Shown: in pieces, positions 46,430 through 60,048 of the stretch
Layout: each line of letters opens with the position of its first letter
Numbering within the stretch: the stretch's first letter is position 1
DNA from: Ructibacterium gallinarum
Lineage (GTDB): Bacteria > Bacillota > Clostridia > Monoglobales > Monoglobaceae
Assembly (NCBI RefSeq): GCF_014982785.1
Contig: NZ_JADCKB010000001.1
Location: 62,001 to 126,000, forward strand
Length of the DNA stretch: 64,000 nucleotides
Direction: 5' to 3'
Notes under the pieces: generated by a model
Told to the model about the DNA's origin: nothing
Database searches by the model: none
The model's input: the letters and a program-made list of their open reading frames with translations, nothing else
Position numbers and translations under genes: made by a program

Positions 46430-47620
46430 CTATTTTCCGCCTAACAAAGTGCAAAGCCGGCGGGCGGCCTCTTTGGTATCCTCTGGACTTCCAAAAGTAG
46501 AAAATCGAAAATACCCCTCTCCGCAAGCACCAAAGCCTTCTCCCGGCGTGCCCACCACCTGGATTTCCCGCAGCAGATAATCAAAGAATTCCCAGCTGCC
46601 CATCCCTTTTGGGCACTGCATCCAAATATAAGGGGCATTTTTTCCACCACAGTACCAAATACCACATTGGTCAAGGGCTTCCATCAATACTGCGGCATTC
46701 TTTTTATACACCTGAATGTTGGCACGCACTTCCTGCTGGCCGCGGGGTGTAAACACAGCCGCACCGCCCTTTTGCAAAATGTAAGATACGCCGTTTGTCT
46801 TGGTGGTTCGGTTCCGCACCCACATACTGTTGATATTTAATCCGCCCCGCTCCAATTCCTTAGGAATGATGGTATAGCCCAAACGGGTTCCTGTAAAGCC
46901 TGCCGTTTTGGAAAGAGAACAAATTTCTATAGCACAGGTGCGGGCCCCATCCAGTTCAAAAATGCTATGGGGCAAATCAGGCTCTTCGATAAACGCCTCA
47001 TATGCCGCATCAAACAGGATAATGGCTCCTTTTTGATTGGCATAATCTACCCATTTTTGCAGCTGTTCCCGGCTGAAAACGGCACCCGTTGGGTTGTTGG
47101 GGGAACAAAGATAGATTAAGTCCGCCTTAAGATTCTCATCCGGCTCCGGCAAAAATCCGTTTTCCTTGCTGGAGGCCAAATGAATGATTTTTCTGCCTTC
47201 CATGATATTGGCGTCCACATACGCAGGATATGCCGGTTCGATCACCAAAGCATTGCTCTCGGGACAGAATAAATCCAGAATGTCTCCCAGCTCGTCACTT
47301 GCACCACTGGATACAAACACCTCCTGGTCAGAGATGGTCACCCCCCGTTTGCCGTAATACTCCGCCACAGTCTGGCGCAAAACAGGCGCACCGCACTCTG
47401 GCATATAGCCGTGAAAACTCTCCTTTTTTCCCTGATCCTCCACCGCTTCCCGAAGCGCCTCGATCACTGCACCGCACAGCGGCAGAGATACATCGCCGAT
47501 GCCCATGCGGTAAAGGTGCTGATCTGGATTCTCTTCCAGATATGCTTTTGTCTTTTGTGCAATATTATAAAACAAATAAGATTCTTTCAGATCCGCATAA
47601 TGAGTATTTAATTTTATCAT
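46430..47620 (-). CDS. dapL: LL-diaminopimelate aminotransferase
   Basis: 396-residue fold type I PLP enzyme that converts tetrahydrodipicolinate directly to LL-diaminopimelate using glutamate, bypassing succinylated or acetylated intermediates. It begins MIKLNTHYADLKESYLFYNI, typical of DapL. The PLP lysine lies in EICSLSKTAGFTGTRLGYT, and SPNNPTGAVFSREQL is the cofactor-binding segment. Its start overlaps the dapF stop (ATGA). Together they make meso-diaminopimelate for lysine and peptidoglycan. Confidence 0.94.
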   Translation of the reverse strand: MIKLNTHYADLKESYLFYNIAQKTKAYLEENPDQHLYRMGIGDVSLPLCGAVIEALREAVEDQGKKESFHGYMPECGAPVLRQTVAEYYGKRGVTISDQEVFVSSGASDELGDILDLFCPESNALVIEPAYPAYVDANIMEGRKIIHLASSKENGFLPEPDENLKADLIYLCSPNNPTGAVFSREQLQKWVDYANQKGAIILFDAAYEAFIEEPDLPHSIFELDGARTCAIEICSLSKTAGFTGTRLGYTIIPKELERGGLNINSMWVRNRTTKTNGVSYILQKGGAAVFTPRGQQEVRANIQVYKKNAAVLMEALDQCGIWYCGGKNAPYIWMQCPKGMGSWEFFDYLLREIQVVGTPGEGFGACGEGYFRFSTFGSPEDTKEAARRLCTLLGGK

Positions 47621-48405
47621 AGGTCAGCCTCTCCTTCGTATATGGTTTCTGCCGGGCCGGTCATGCGCACTGCCGCATCAGACCCAACCTGGATTTTCAG
47701 TATGCCTCCGTCCAGCTGCACCGATATGGGCGAGTCAAAGCGACAAAATCCCTTTTTCACTGCTGCGGCCGCACTGGCACAGGCCCCGGTGCCGCAGGCC
47801 ATGGTAATGCCGCTTCCTCTCTCCCACACCCGCATCCGCAGGCTGTCTTGTCCCAGCACCTCAACAAACTCTACATTTACGCCGCCGGGAAAATCAGGAT
47901 GATGCTCTATCTTTGGCCCAATTTCAGCCAGCGGCACCTGGCTGACATCTTCCGTAAAAATGACCGCATGAGGATTCCCTACCGACACCGGAAGGTATGT
48001 TATCTCCTGTCCGTCTATACATAGTTTTTTTTCTTCCTCTGCTATGGCCTTTCCCATATCCACCGAAACGCTTTTCACCTTTCCTCCGCTGACCTGCAAA
48101 TCAAGAGTACGGATTCCGGACAGGGTTTCTACGGTCAGCCGCTTTTTATCGGTATATCCTTTGTCATAGACATATTTTCCTACGCACCGAATCCCATTGC
48201 CGCACATTTTTGCCTCGCTGCCGTCTGCATTAAAAATCCGCATTTTGAAATCAGCAACCGTCGACGGTGAAATCCAGATCATGCCATCCGAACCGGCTCC
48301 AAAATGCCGATCTGACAGCTTGATCGAAAGGGCTTCCGGGTCTTTCGGCTCTCCATAAACATACAAATAATCATTGCCCAATCCATGCATTTTTGTAAAG
48401 CGCAT
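47617..48405 (-). CDS. dapF: Diaminopimelate epimerase
   Basis: 262 residues. Converts LL- to meso-diaminopimelate with two cysteine bases: one in AKMCGNGIRCVGKY and one in MACGTGACASAAAA. The N-terminus MRFTKMHGLGNDYLYV is typical. It lies two bases downstream of carB and overlaps dapL, so translation of dapF and dapL is probably coupled. Confidence 0.96.
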   Translation of the reverse strand: MRFTKMHGLGNDYLYVYGEPKDPEALSIKLSDRHFGAGSDGMIWISPSTVADFKMRIFNADGSEAKMCGNGIRCVGKYVYDKGYTDKKRLTVETLSGIRTLDLQVSGGKVKSVSVDMGKAIAEEEKKLCIDGQEITYLPVSVGNPHAVIFTEDVSQVPLAEIGPKIEHHPDFPGGVNVEFVEVLGQDSLRMRVWERGSGITMACGTGACASAAAAVKKGFCRFDSPISVQLDGGILKIQVGSDAAVRMTGPAETIYEGEADL

Positions 48406-48407
48406 AT

Positions 48408-51400
48408 TTAATCCTCCTGTTCATTGATGGCAGAAACGCCAATGGTTACTTCCTCCAGTACGTCCAAAAGAACCCGAACCGTATCTAATGAGGTAAGCAT
48501 GGTGATATTATTTTGGCTGGCACACCGCCGTATTGCGGCACCGTCCTCATAGTGCACCCCGGAAAATACCGCCCGGGTATTGACCACGTAACTCACATAA
48601 CCTGCACGAATGGAATCAAGAATTTCCTCGCTTCCCTCACTGAGTTTTCGCCGCACCCGTGCCTTGATGCCGTGCTTCTGCAAAAACGCTGCAGTGCCTG
48701 CAGTGGCTTCCAACCGGAAACCCATCTTGTAAAACCTCTGTACCAGTGGAAGAGCCTCTTCCTTATCCTCATCGGCCAGAGTCACTACCACTGTCCCATA
48801 ATTTTGCAGCTTGATCCCCGATGCCAGCATAGCCTTGTACATGGCCCGGTGCAGCTTTTTATCATAGCCGATCGCCTCCCCAGTGGATTTCATCTCCGGT
48901 GACAAATAGGAATCCATGCCGCTGAGCTTGGAGAAGGAAAAGGCGGGCGCCTTGACATAATACCGTTTGGGTTTTTTCGGCGGGGCTTGGGTCAGCCCCT
49001 GTTCCTTCAGGCTTTTTCCCAAAATTACTAGGGTTGCAATATCTGCCAGAGCATAACCGCTGGCCTTGGAAAGAAAGGGTACCGTTCTGGAAGACCGAGG
49101 ATTGACCTCTATGATATACACATCATCCTTATCATCCACAATAAACTGGATGTTAAACAATCCCACAATTCCTATGCCAAGCCCCAGCTTTTTGGTATAA
49201 TCATAGATGGTGTTTTTCACCTTTTCTGAAATGCTGTACGGCGGAAATACGCTGATGGAATCGCCGGAATGGATTCCGGTTCGCTCTACCAGTTCCATGA
49301 TGCCCGGCAAAAAAACATCTTTTCCATCACAAACCGCATCCACTTCAACCTCTTTACCCCGAATATATTTATCCACCAGCACGGGACGGTCCTCATCAAT
49401 GGCAACCGCGGTTTTTAGGTAATGCCGCAGTTGATCCGGCTTCGCCACAATCTGCATAGCCCGCCCCCCCAGTACGAAACTGGGACGAACCAATACCGGA
49501 TAGCCAATTTCCTCCGCCGCTCGAATTCCCTCCTCGATGTCTGTGACCGCCCGGCCTTTAGGCTGAGGGATATTCAGCTCGGAAAGCAGTTTTTCAAAGG
49601 CTTCCCGGTTTTCCGCTTTTTCAATAGCGGCACAATCAGTCCCAATGATTTTTACGCCCCGCCGGCGCAGGGGCTCTGCCAAGTTCACCGCCGTCTGTCC
49701 GCCCAATGCCGCAATGACGCCTATAGGCTGTTCCAGTTCAATAATATTAATGACATCCTCGGCACACAGGGGTTCAAAATACAGCTTATCAGAACAGGTA
49801 TAGTCCGTAGAGACCGTCTCAGGATTGTTGTTGATGACAATGGCCTCATATCCGGCGGCTCGAATTGTTTTGACTGCATGAACGGTAGAATAGTCAAATT
49901 CCACCCCTTGCCCAATCCGTATCGGCCCGGAACCCAGCACCACTACCTTCTGTCTGTCTGAGCGCTTTGATTCGTTTTCTTCTTCATAGGTGGAGTAAAA
50001 ATAGGGGATATAGCTGGCAAACTCCGAAGCACAGGTATCCATCATCTTGTATACTGGGAAAATTCCTGCCTGCTTTCGCATGGCAAAGATTTCCGTTTCC
50101 TCCCGATTCCAAAGCCAGCCGATGGCCCCGTCTGAAAAGCCCATACGCTTGGCTGCCCGCAAAACCGAAAGGCTATCTGGATTTTTTTTCACTTCCTGCT
50201 CCATAACAACAATATTCTTCATTGCTTCAATAAAAAACCGGTCAATGGACGAAGCCGCCATAATTTCCTCCACCGGACAGTCCAGACGCAGTAACTGAGC
50301 AATAGCAAAAATACGGTCTTCTGTTCCGTCCTTGATGTATGAAAGGAGCGCCTCCTTGGTCATGGAATCAAACCGAGAATGATACAGATGATTCACCCCA
50401 GTTTCCAGAGACCGCACCGCCTTGAGCAGGCTTTCTTCCATCGTTCTGCCTATGCTCATAACCTCGCCGGTGGCTTTCATCTGGGTACCCAGCACATTGT
50501 CCGCATCGGTAAATTTGTCAAAGGGAAACCGAGGGATTTTAGTCACCACATAGTCAAGAGCCGGTTCAAAGGAGGCCGGTGTATTGGCAATGGGAATCTC
50601 ATCAAGCGTCATACCAATGCCGATCTTTGCCGATACCCGGGCAATGGGATAGCCGCTGGCCTTGGAAGCAAGAGCAGAGGACCGAGACACCCTTGGGTTG
50701 ACCTCGATCAGATAATACTGAAAGGAATGAGGATCCAGCGCAAACTGTACATTACATCCTCCTTCAATTTTCAGCGCCCGAATCACCTTGAGCGCACTAT
50801 TTCGCAGCATCTGGTATTCCCGGTCCGTAAGCGTCTGTGACGGGCAGACAACAATAGAATCCCCGGTGTGTACGCCGACAGGATCCAGATTTTCCATATT
50901 ACAAATAGTGATTGCCGTGTCGTTACTGTCACGGATCACCTCATATTCAATTTCCTTATATCCTTTAATGCTTTTTTCAATCAACACCTGACTGACCGGC
51001 GAACATTTCAGCGCATTTTTCATCAGCGGCAGAAATTCCTTTTCACAATCCGCAAAACCGCCGCCGGTACCACCCAGGGTAAAGGCTGGCCGAAGCACCA
51101 CTGGGTAGCCAATTTCCTCCACGGCAGCTAAGCCCTCTTCCATAGATTCTGCAATACAGGAAGGCAAAACCGGCTCTCCCAGGCTTTGACACAGTTCCTT
51201 AAACAACTCCCTGTCCTCCGCCTGTTCAATACTGCTGCTTTTGGTTCCCAAAAGCTCTGTACCACACTCTTTTAAAACACCTTTTTTCTCCAGCTGCATG
51301 GCAAGGTTGAGTCCTGTTTGACCACCAATGCCGGGCAAAATGGCGTCAGGGCGTTCATAGCGGACAATTTTTGCCGCATACTCCAGATTCAGTGGCTCCA

Positions 51401-51596
51401 TATACACCTTATCCGCCACCGACGTATCGGTCATGATGGTTGCGGGGTTGGAGTTGCACAAAATGACCTCATAGCCCTCCTCTTTCAGGGCAAGACAGGC
51501 CTGCGTCCCCGCATAGTCAAATTCGGCCGCCTGACCAATCACAATGGGACCGGAGCCAATTACCATTACCTTTTTGATGTCTGTCCGCTTAGCCAT
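48408..51596 (-). CDS. carB: Carbamoyl-phosphate synthase large subunit
   Basis: 1062 residues, full length. Two tandem ATP-grasp carbamate kinase-like halves are visible ([19 protein letters not shown] in the first, [20 protein letters not shown] in the second). A C-terminal MGS-like allosteric domain covers about 930-1062. It makes carbamoyl phosphate from bicarbonate, ammonia and 2 ATP for arginine and pyrimidines. Its start overlaps the carA stop by eight bases. Confidence 0.97.
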   Translation of the reverse strand: MAKRTDIKKVMVIGSGPIVIGQAAEFDYAGTQACLALKEEGYEVILCNSNPATIMTDTSVADKVYMEPLNLEYAAKIVRYERPDAILPGIGGQTGLNLAMQLEKKGVLKECGTELLGTKSSSIEQAEDRELFKELCQSLGEPVLPSCIAESMEEGLAAVEEIGYPVVLRPAFTLGGTGGGFADCEKEFLPLMKNALKCSPVSQVLIEKSIKGYKEIEYEVIRDSNDTAITICNMENLDPVGVHTGDSIVVCPSQTLTDREYQMLRNSALKVIRALKIEGGCNVQFALDPHSFQYYLIEVNPRVSRSSALASKASGYPIARVSAKIGIGMTLDEIPIANTPASFEPALDYVVTKIPRFPFDKFTDADNVLGTQMKATGEVMSIGRTMEESLLKAVRSLETGVNHLYHSRFDSMTKEALLSYIKDGTEDRIFAIAQLLRLDCPVEEIMAASSIDRFFIEAMKNIVVMEQEVKKNPDSLSVLRAAKRMGFSDGAIGWLWNREETEIFAMRKQAGIFPVYKMMDTCASEFASYIPYFYSTYEEENESKRSDRQKVVVLGSGPIRIGQGVEFDYSTVHAVKTIRAAGYEAIVINNNPETVSTDYTCSDKLYFEPLCAEDVINIIELEQPIGVIAALGGQTAVNLAEPLRRRGVKIIGTDCAAIEKAENREAFEKLLSELNIPQPKGRAVTDIEEGIRAAEEIGYPVLVRPSFVLGGRAMQIVAKPDQLRHYLKTAVAIDEDRPVLVDKYIRGKEVEVDAVCDGKDVFLPGIMELVERTGIHSGDSISVFPPYSISEKVKNTIYDYTKKLGLGIGIVGLFNIQFIVDDKDDVYIIEVNPRSSRTVPFLSKASGYALADIATLVILGKSLKEQGLTQAPPKKPKRYYVKAPAFSFSKLSGMDSYLSPEMKSTGEAIGYDKKLHRAMYKAMLASGIKLQNYGTVVVTLADEDKEEALPLVQRFYKMGFRLEATAGTAAFLQKHGIKARVRRKLSEGSEEILDSIRAGYVSYVVNTRAVFSGVHYEDGAAIRRCASQNNITMLTSLDTVRVLLDVLEEVTIGVSAINEQED

Positions 51597-52686
51597 TGTT
51601 CTTTCCCTCCTCCATCAGTTTCATAAAACGGTCGAACAAATATCCGCTGTCCTGCGGACCCGGGGCGCTCTCCGGGTGATACTGTACGCCAAACACTCTA
51701 TCCTCTTCACAGCAAACACCCTCCAGCGTCTGATCCAGCAGGTTGACATGGGTGGCCCGCAGCGGTGTTGCCGCAAGGCTGTCGGCCTTTACCGCATAGG
51801 AATGGTTCTGGGAGGTGATTTCAATTTTGCCTGTTGCCAAATCCCGTACCGGATGGTTCCCTCCATGATGGCCAAATTTCAATTTATAGGTCTTTGCCCC
51901 ATAAGCCAAAGCAATCATCTGAAAACCAAGACATATTCCAAAAATAGGATATCTGCCCCGGAGTGCCTTTACTGTTTGGATGGTTTCCGGTACATCCTCC
52001 GGATCCCCGGGACCATTAGACAGGAAAATGCCGTCCGGACCAAGAGCCGCGATCTCCTCCGGCGGCGTGTCATACGGTACCACAGTGACCCTGCATCCTC
52101 TTTGGGTAAGCCCGGCTAAAATCCTTTGCTTCATCCCGCAGTCAATGGCGGCCACATGGTATTTTTCTTCTGTGCCCGGCAATACATATTTCTCTTTACA
52201 GCTAACTCTGCTGACCGCATCATGAGGCCGGCTGTACCCCTTCAGCAGGGCAAGCCCCTGCTCTTTTGAAGTGGAGATTCCTGTAATCAGTGCCTGACAA
52301 CTGCCCTCATCACGAATCACCCTGGTTAATTTTCGGGTATCAATTCCGGAGATTCCCGGAATCTGATACCGCTTCATCACCTCAGACAGGGTGGCGGTAC
52401 TTCTGAAATTAGACGGCACATCCCTGTAATCCCGCACTGCAAGCGCACCAATTGCCGGGATCTTAGATTCATAATCCTCCTCCGCCATTCCGTAATTTCC
52501 AATCAAAGGATAGGTCATAACCACAGTCTGGTCTGCATAAGATAAATCCGATAAAATTTCCTGATAACCAACCATGGAGGTATTAAATACCAATTCACAT
52601 ATCCGCTCTGTTTCCGCACCGAAGCCGTATCCGCAATATTCCTGTCCGTTTTCCAAAATTAATTTCCTGTTTTGCTCCATCACCAT
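51589..52686 (-). CDS. carA: Carbamoyl-phosphate synthase small (glutaminase) subunit
   Basis: 365 residues from ATG 52686 ([20 protein letters not shown]), with GAGGTGGGAAT upstream; a longer frame from 52746 adds 20 residues without support. The class I glutamine amidotransferase domain has the nucleophile in [15 protein letters not shown], and the His/Glu pair in [10 protein letters not shown]. It supplies ammonia from glutamine to CarB. No PyrR site or arginine box is recognised upstream. Confidence 0.96.
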   Translation of the reverse strand: MVMEQNRKLILENGQEYCGYGFGAETERICELVFNTSMVGYQEILSDLSYADQTVVMTYPLIGNYGMAEEDYESKIPAIGALAVRDYRDVPSNFRSTATLSEVMKRYQIPGISGIDTRKLTRVIRDEGSCQALITGISTSKEQGLALLKGYSRPHDAVSRVSCKEKYVLPGTEEKYHVAAIDCGMKQRILAGLTQRGCRVTVVPYDTPPEEIAALGPDGIFLSNGPGDPEDVPETIQTVKALRGRYPIFGICLGFQMIALAYGAKTYKLKFGHHGGNHPVRDLATGKIEITSQNHSYAVKADSLAATPLRATHVNLLDQTLEGVCCEEDRVFGVQYHPESAPGPQDSGYLFDRFMKLMEEGKNNG

Positions 52687-52754
52687 ATTCCCACCTCGTA
52701 TGCCTTTTCCATTTTCTCTGTTTCTATTTTCTTCCAAATCCTGCATTCCATACC

Positions 52755-54395
<1,641 letters not shown>

Positions 54396-55976
54396 TTATT
54401 TTCCACTGTCGCCATAGTTCGACAACACTCTGGCCGACGGATCCTTCACATCACAGCCCTCCCAGTTGGGGTTGGGCATCCAGAAATCCACGATCATCTG
54501 TCCCTGGCCGGGATAGTATTTTTCAAAAATCTCCCGATAGAGCAGCGATTCCTTGGTGAAAGGCCTTGCATGGGTGTATTTTTTGCATTTTTCTTCAAAT
54601 TCTTCCTGGGTGTAATATTCCTCCGCATAGGCTTTTAAATCATCTACCATGGAATGACCCACTGCATCCGAAAACGCTGCTTTTTCCCGCCAGAGAATTT
54701 CTTCCGGCAAATATCCGCCTTCTTTGAACGCCGCCCGGAGCAAATACTTTCCTTTTCCATACCGGTTAAGCTTCAACTCCGGATCTACCGCCATCACATA
54801 TTTTACAAAATCCAAATCTCCAAACGGTACTCTAGCCTCCAGGGAATTGACAGAAATACAGCGATCCGCCCGGAGCACATCGTACATATGCAACTCCCGC
54901 AGCCGTTTTTCCGCTTCCGCTTGAAAAGCCGCCGCATCCGGCGCAAAGTCCGTATATTTATAGCCAAACAATTCATCTGAAATTTCTCCGGTCAGCAAAA
55001 CCCGGATATCGGTTTGTTCATGAATGGCCTTACAGACCAGGTACATTCCCATACTAGCACGAATGGTCGTAATATCAAAGGTGCCAAGCAGTTCTATCAC
55101 GGTTTCCAGTGCATTAATCACGTCGTCTCTGGTAATGATCACCTCGGTATGTATGCTTCCAATATAATCCGCCACCTGCTTGGCGTATTTCAAGTCGATG
55201 GCATCTTTCTCCATCCCCACAGCAAAGGTGCGGATGGGGGTTTTGCTTTTCTTTGCCGCAATGGCGCACACCAAAGAGGAATCCAAACCTCCGGAGAGAA
55301 GAAATCCCACCTTTGCGTCTGCCACCAGCCGTTTTTCCACCCCGGCCACCAGCTTATCATGAATTTTTTTACAAACGGTTTCCAAATCGTCATGACAAAC
55401 CTTTTCTACCTTGGAAATATCACAGTAGCAAATAAATTTTCCATCTTTATAATAGTGTCCCGGCGGGAAAGGCCATATTTTATCCGTAAGCCCCACCAGG
55501 TTCTTTGCCTCGCTGGCAAATAAAATCACTCCATCACTATCATAACCATAGTATAGCGGCCGGATCCCAATGGGATCCCTTGCCGCTATATACTTTTCTT
55601 CGTTTCCGTCATAAATCACACAGGCAAATTCCGCATCCAGCATGGCAAACATATCGGTGCCATACTCTCGGTACATGGGAAGCAAAAGCTCGCAATCAGA
55701 ACCGCTTGCAAAGGTATATTTGTCAGAGAGCTTTTCTTTGAGCTTTTCAAAACCGTAAATCTCGCCGTTACAGACCACGTAACTGCCGTCCATCTCAAAG
55801 GGCTGCATTCCAGCCGGTGTCAAACCCATAATGGCAAGGCGATGAAAAGCCATCACGCCGTTTCCAGTATCCACAATCCGGCTGTCATCAGGTCCCCGGG
55901 ACACGGTGCGGTCAAATCCTTTCTGAAACTTATCCATATCTGCATTTTTGCCGCAGTAAGCCATAATGGAACACAT
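54396..55976 (-). CDS. asnB: Asparagine synthetase B (glutamine-hydrolysing)
   Basis: 526 residues from ATG 55976, so that Cys2 (MCSIMAYCGKNADMDKFQKG) becomes the N-terminal nucleophile after methionine removal. GGAGGTATATGGT precedes it; the longer frame from 55991 would bury the cysteine. The C-terminal synthetase domain has the PP-loop FLLSGGLDSSLVCAIA. Converts aspartate and glutamine to asparagine. It lies 30 bases before pyrG and 49 after the Amt-PII gene. Confidence 0.95.
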   Translation of the reverse strand: MCSIMAYCGKNADMDKFQKGFDRTVSRGPDDSRIVDTGNGVMAFHRLAIMGLTPAGMQPFEMDGSYVVCNGEIYGFEKLKEKLSDKYTFASGSDCELLLPMYREYGTDMFAMLDAEFACVIYDGNEEKYIAARDPIGIRPLYYGYDSDGVILFASEAKNLVGLTDKIWPFPPGHYYKDGKFICYCDISKVEKVCHDDLETVCKKIHDKLVAGVEKRLVADAKVGFLLSGGLDSSLVCAIAAKKSKTPIRTFAVGMEKDAIDLKYAKQVADYIGSIHTEVIITRDDVINALETVIELLGTFDITTIRASMGMYLVCKAIHEQTDIRVLLTGEISDELFGYKYTDFAPDAAAFQAEAEKRLRELHMYDVLRADRCISVNSLEARVPFGDLDFVKYVMAVDPELKLNRYGKGKYLLRAAFKEGGYLPEEILWREKAAFSDAVGHSMVDDLKAYAEEYYTQEEFEEKCKKYTHARPFTKESLLYREIFEKYYPGQGQMIVDFWMPNPNWEGCDVKDPSARVLSNYGDSGK

Positions 55977-56025
55977 ACCATATACCTCCAATCACATTCT
56001 GTCAGCCGGACACATAACCACTGCT

Positions 56026-57777
56026 CTATTCCACATCCTGCAAAGCTGCATAGCCTTCTTCTCCAGTACGTACCTTAACCACATTTTCCACATCATATAC
56101 AAAGATCTTGCCGTCACCGATGTGTCCCGTATAAAGCACTTTCTTGGCCGTTTCAATTACAGTACGAACTGGCACTTTGCTGACCACGATCTCTACCTGA
56201 ATCTTTGGCAGAAGGTTCGCCTCCACAGGAACACCACGATAATATTCCGGCTTACCCTTCTGAATACCACATCCTAATACATGGGAAACAGTCATGCCCG
56301 TAATACCAATTTGCATCATTGCTGCTTTCAGATGCTCAAATCGAGATTCCTTACACACAATCTCTATCTTAGTAAATTTCACACCCTCATCACTAAAGGC
56401 AGGAACTTTTTTCACCTCTACTGCCTCCGCTGGAGGAACATCTCCAACTACAGCCTCCGCATTTTCATATCCATAAGGAAGACTTTCCACGGCTGGCACA
56501 AAGTCCGCATACGCACTGGGCAGTCCATGTTCTGTACTGTCAAGACCCTGTATTTCTTCTTCCGGTGAAACCCGAAGGCCAATGGTCTTTTTGATTAAGA
56601 AGAAAGCAAGCGTCATCATCACACCCGTCCAAACCAATACCGCCACAATTCCCACGATCTGAATACCAAGCAAAGACGGATTTCCCGTATAGAAAAGACC
56701 TTCCAAGCCTGCAGGGGCATTGGGGTTTGCCAATAAGCCAACCGCCAAGGTTCCCCAGACGCCGTTTGCCAAATGGACGCCCACTGCACCGACCGGGTCG
56801 TCAATATGTAATTTCAGATCCAAAAATTCTACAACCACTACCACCAAAATACCAGAAACAATACCCACAATCGCTGCGCCCAGCGCATCTAAAGCGTCAC
56901 ATCCGGCTGTCACACCAACCAGACCCGCAAGAGAGGCATTTAAACACATGGAAACATCTGGCTTGCCATTTTTAATCCAAGTAAACACCATAGTGGTGCA
57001 CGCCGCCACTGCCGGCGCAATGGTTGTGGTCAGGAAAATAGAGGCCAGTGAAGCCTGATCCCATGCCGCCGCACCGTTAAAACCATACCAGCCAAACCAA
57101 AGGATAAAACAACCTAACGCACCCAAGGTAATGGAATGTCCCGGAATAGCATTGACCTTTTCTATCTTTCCCGCTTTATCCTTCACATATTTTCCCAAAC
57201 GGGGACCCACCATAATAGCACCGATCAACGCCGTCAAGCCGCCTACCGAGTGGATGGCCGCCGAACCTGCGAAATCATGAAATCCCAGCTGTGCCAGCCA
57301 GCCCTGGCTGTTCCAAATCCAGCCTGCTTCCACCGGATACACAAAGAGAGAAATCACACCCGAGTAAACACAATAAGCAAGGAATTTCGTTCTCTCTGCC
57401 ATAGATCCAGATACAATGGTCGCCGCTGTCGCACAGAATACCAAGTTAAACACAAAGCTCGACGCATTTTCTTGAACAAAGTTTCCAAAATCAGTAAATA
57501 TTCTTAAGTTTGGAATACCGATGATACCAAAAACATAGTCTTCTGCCATCATCAAGCTAAAGCCAAGCAGAACAAATACCACCGTTCCAATACAGAAATC
57601 CATCATGTTTTTCATAATGATATTCCCGGCATTTTTTGCCCGGGTAAATCCCGTTTCCACCATAGCAAACCCTGCCTGCATGAAAAACACTAATGCCGCA
57701 CCAATCAAATACCAGATACCAAAAACCTCTGTCGACACCGCTTCTCCCAGCAATCTGCTGATTTCTTCCATTGCCAT
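56026..57777 (-). CDS. Ammonium transporter with fused C-terminal P-II signalling domain
   Basis: 583 residues. About eleven membrane helices (about 20-410) form the Amt channel; AAIHSVGGLTALIGAIMVG carries a pore histidine, GALGCFILWFGWYGFNGAAA is the signature, and GVHLANGVWGTLAVGLL the second histidine region. A P-II (GlnB/GlnK) domain covers about 468-570, with T-loop YYRGVPVEANLLPK and the C-terminal IGDGKIFVYDVENVVKVRTGEE. The Tyr51 uridylylation position is Val, so uridylylation is unlikely. In separate systems GlnK blocks AmtB; here the sensor is covalently joined. The gene sits between glnN and asnB. Confidence 0.93.
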   Translation of the reverse strand: MAMEEISRLLGEAVSTEVFGIWYLIGAALVFFMQAGFAMVETGFTRAKNAGNIIMKNMMDFCIGTVVFVLLGFSLMMAEDYVFGIIGIPNLRIFTDFGNFVQENASSFVFNLVFCATAATIVSGSMAERTKFLAYCVYSGVISLFVYPVEAGWIWNSQGWLAQLGFHDFAGSAAIHSVGGLTALIGAIMVGPRLGKYVKDKAGKIEKVNAIPGHSITLGALGCFILWFGWYGFNGAAAWDQASLASIFLTTTIAPAVAACTTMVFTWIKNGKPDVSMCLNASLAGLVGVTAGCDALDALGAAIVGIVSGILVVVVVEFLDLKLHIDDPVGAVGVHLANGVWGTLAVGLLANPNAPAGLEGLFYTGNPSLLGIQIVGIVAVLVWTGVMMTLAFFLIKKTIGLRVSPEEEIQGLDSTEHGLPSAYADFVPAVESLPYGYENAEAVVGDVPPAEAVEVKKVPAFSDEGVKFTKIEIVCKESRFEHLKAAMMQIGITGMTVSHVLGCGIQKGKPEYYRGVPVEANLLPKIQVEIVVSKVPVRTVIETAKKVLYTGHIGDGKIFVYDVENVVKVRTGEEGYAALQDVE

Positions 57778-57808
57778 ATGACTCCACTCCTTTTTCTATC
57801 AAATTTTT

Positions 57809-59905
57809 TTACCTTACACTAAACAACATATCTCCATAAGATGGATACGGCCAATATTGTTTCGCCGTTAATATTTCCGCCTCATCGCAAGCAAGCCGCA
57901 GCTCGCTCATTTTTACCAGAACCGTATCCCTTATTGCCTCAGACTGTGGGATAATTCCATCAATGTGATGCATCGCCATCAGGGCTTTTTCCAGTTCGTC
58001 CGTTTTGACTGCAATCCGATCAGTCAGATCAGAAAGTTTCTGTACCAGTTTACATTCATAGCTGCAGGCAATGGAGGGATCCAATGCCTTTTTTCTGGCG
58101 GCATTCTTTGCCACATCTCCTGCATAAGCCTCAATGGCCGGCGCAATCTGCGTTTTTGCCATATCCACCATGGTATTGGCCTCTATCAACACCGTCTTGC
58201 AATAATTGTCCAGCATGATCTCACATCTGGATTCCAACTCCGCTTTCGAATAAATTCCATGAGCTGTCAGCATATCTACATTTTTCTTATCCAGCAAATG
58301 CGGCATGCAATCCGGTGTGGTGCGATAATTCAGCAAACCCCGCTTTTCAGTAGCTTCCTTAATCCATTCCTCGTCATACCCGTTGCCGTTAAAAATAATC
58401 CGCTTATGATCCTTAATGGTTTTGCGAATCATTTCATGCAGCATGGTTTCAAAATCATCGGCCTTTTCCAGACGATCCGCATAGATTTTCAAACTTTCTG
58501 CTACCGCCCCATTTAACATGATGTTTGCACAGGCAATGCTGTTAGAGGAACCCAGCATACGGAATTCAAATTTATTTCCAGTAAACGCAAAGGGCGAGGT
58601 GCGGTTCCGGTCTGTGGTATCCCGGTTAAATTTGGGAAGCACATCAACACCCAGCTTCATTTGTGTTCTTTCGGTACCACTGTATGGTGTATCGTTTTCA
58701 ATGGCTTCTAAAACAGCGTTTAATTCATCACCCAAGAAGACCGATACCACTGCCGGCGGAGCTTCATTGGCTCCCAGCCGATGGTCATTTCCGGCCGTTG
58801 CCACCGAAAGCCGCAAAAGATCCTGATAATCGTCCACTGCTTTGAGCACTGCGCAAAGGAACAACAGGAATTGGGCATTTTCATAAGGTGTTTCTCCTGG
58901 AGAAAGCAAATTTACACCAGTATCGGTAGCCATAGACCAGTTGTTATGCTTACCACTACCGTTAACGCCTGCAAAAGGCTTTTCATGAAGCAGACATACC
59001 AATCCATGCTTTGCCGCAACCTTCTGCATAATTTCCATGGTCAACTGGTTATGATCGGTTGCGATATTGGTGGTAGTATAAATCGGAGCCAATTCGTGCT
59101 GCGCAGGCGCCACTTCGTTATGCTCTGTTTTGGCCAGAACACCCAGCTTCCACAATTCCTCATTAAGCTCTTCCATATAAGCTTCTACTCTGGGCTTAAT
59201 AATACCGAAATAGTGATCGTCCATTTCCTGTCCCTTGGGGGATTTTGCACCAAAAAGGGTTCGTCCGGTATAACGGAGGTCAGGGCGCTTATCATACATC
59301 TCCTTAGTAATTAAAAAATATTCTTGCTCTGGTCCTACCGAAGTGCGGACACATTTTACATTTTGGTTCCCAAACAGCCGGAGGATTCGCAGGGCTTGAC
59401 GATTTAAAGCCTCCATAGACCGCAGCAGCGGTGTTTTCTTATCCAGCGCTTCCCCGCCGTACGAACAAAAAGCAGTAGGAATACATAGGGTCTTTCCTTT
59501 AATAAATGCATAAGAGGTCGGATCCCACGCGGTATAGCCCCGCGCCTCAAAGGTAGCCCTAAGACCGCCCGACGGAAAAGATGATGCATCTGGCTCACCC
59601 TTGATCAGCTCTTTTCCGGAAAACTCCATAATCACACCGCCATCCGGCGAAGGGGAAATAAAGCTGTCATGCTTTTCTGCCGTGATTCCCGTCAGCGGCT
59701 GGAACCAATGGGTATAGTGGGTCGCGCCGTGTGCCACCGCCCAATCCTTCATTGCCTCTGCCACTGCGTTGGCAACGCCGATATCCAGCTGCGCACCTTC
59801 ATCAATGGTCTTGCGCAGTGTTTGATACACCTTGGCTGGCAGATTTGCTTTCATCACCCTGTCATCAAAAACCAAACTTCCAAAATACTCTGATACCGTT
59901 CCCAT
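57809..59905 (-). CDS. glnN: Glutamine synthetase, type III
   Basis: About 698 residues, the length of GSIII (types I and II are 350-470). It begins [20 protein letters not shown]. Active-site segments: [44 protein letters not shown] and a glutamate region [15 protein letters not shown]. Makes glutamine from glutamate, ammonia and ATP. Three ATGs overlap (59911, 59908, 59905); AAGGAG is 2, 5 and 8 bases from them, so the third is preferred. A long leader with an attenuator-like hairpin precedes it, and it probably heads an operon with the Amt-PII, asnB and pyrG genes. Confidence 0.95.
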   Translation of the reverse strand: MGTVSEYFGSLVFDDRVMKANLPAKVYQTLRKTIDEGAQLDIGVANAVAEAMKDWAVAHGATHYTHWFQPLTGITAEKHDSFISPSPDGGVIMEFSGKELIKGEPDASSFPSGGLRATFEARGYTAWDPTSYAFIKGKTLCIPTAFCSYGGEALDKKTPLLRSMEALNRQALRILRLFGNQNVKCVRTSVGPEQEYFLITKEMYDKRPDLRYTGRTLFGAKSPKGQEMDDHYFGIIKPRVEAYMEELNEELWKLGVLAKTEHNEVAPAQHELAPIYTTTNIATDHNQLTMEIMQKVAAKHGLVCLLHEKPFAGVNGSGKHNNWSMATDTGVNLLSPGETPYENAQFLLFLCAVLKAVDDYQDLLRLSVATAGNDHRLGANEAPPAVVSVFLGDELNAVLEAIENDTPYSGTERTQMKLGVDVLPKFNRDTTDRNRTSPFAFTGNKFEFRMLGSSNSIACANIMLNGAVAESLKIYADRLEKADDFETMLHEMIRKTIKDHKRIIFNGNGYDEEWIKEATEKRGLLNYRTTPDCMPHLLDKKNVDMLTAHGIYSKAELESRCEIMLDNYCKTVLIEANTMVDMAKTQIAPAIEAYAGDVAKNAARKKALDPSIACSYECKLVQKLSDLTDRIAVKTDELEKALMAMHHIDGIIPQSEAIRDTVLVKMSELRLACDEAEILTAKQYWPYPSYGDMLFSVR

Positions 59906-60048
59906 CATCATCTCTCCTTTTCCATAATATTGTTAAAACAAAAGACAAAGACGCCTGTTAATTAGGAAGAACTCCATGAAAGACGCCTTTGCCTTTTTCT
60001 TTATTTTCGCTTTTTTAATTCCTCGTCTTTTTCAACTGGGAAATCAAT

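Noticed and set aside
52687-52754. PyrR or arginine attenuator before carA/pyrG
   Set aside because: The gaps are short and hold no terminator-like hairpin or recognisable PyrR-binding loop.
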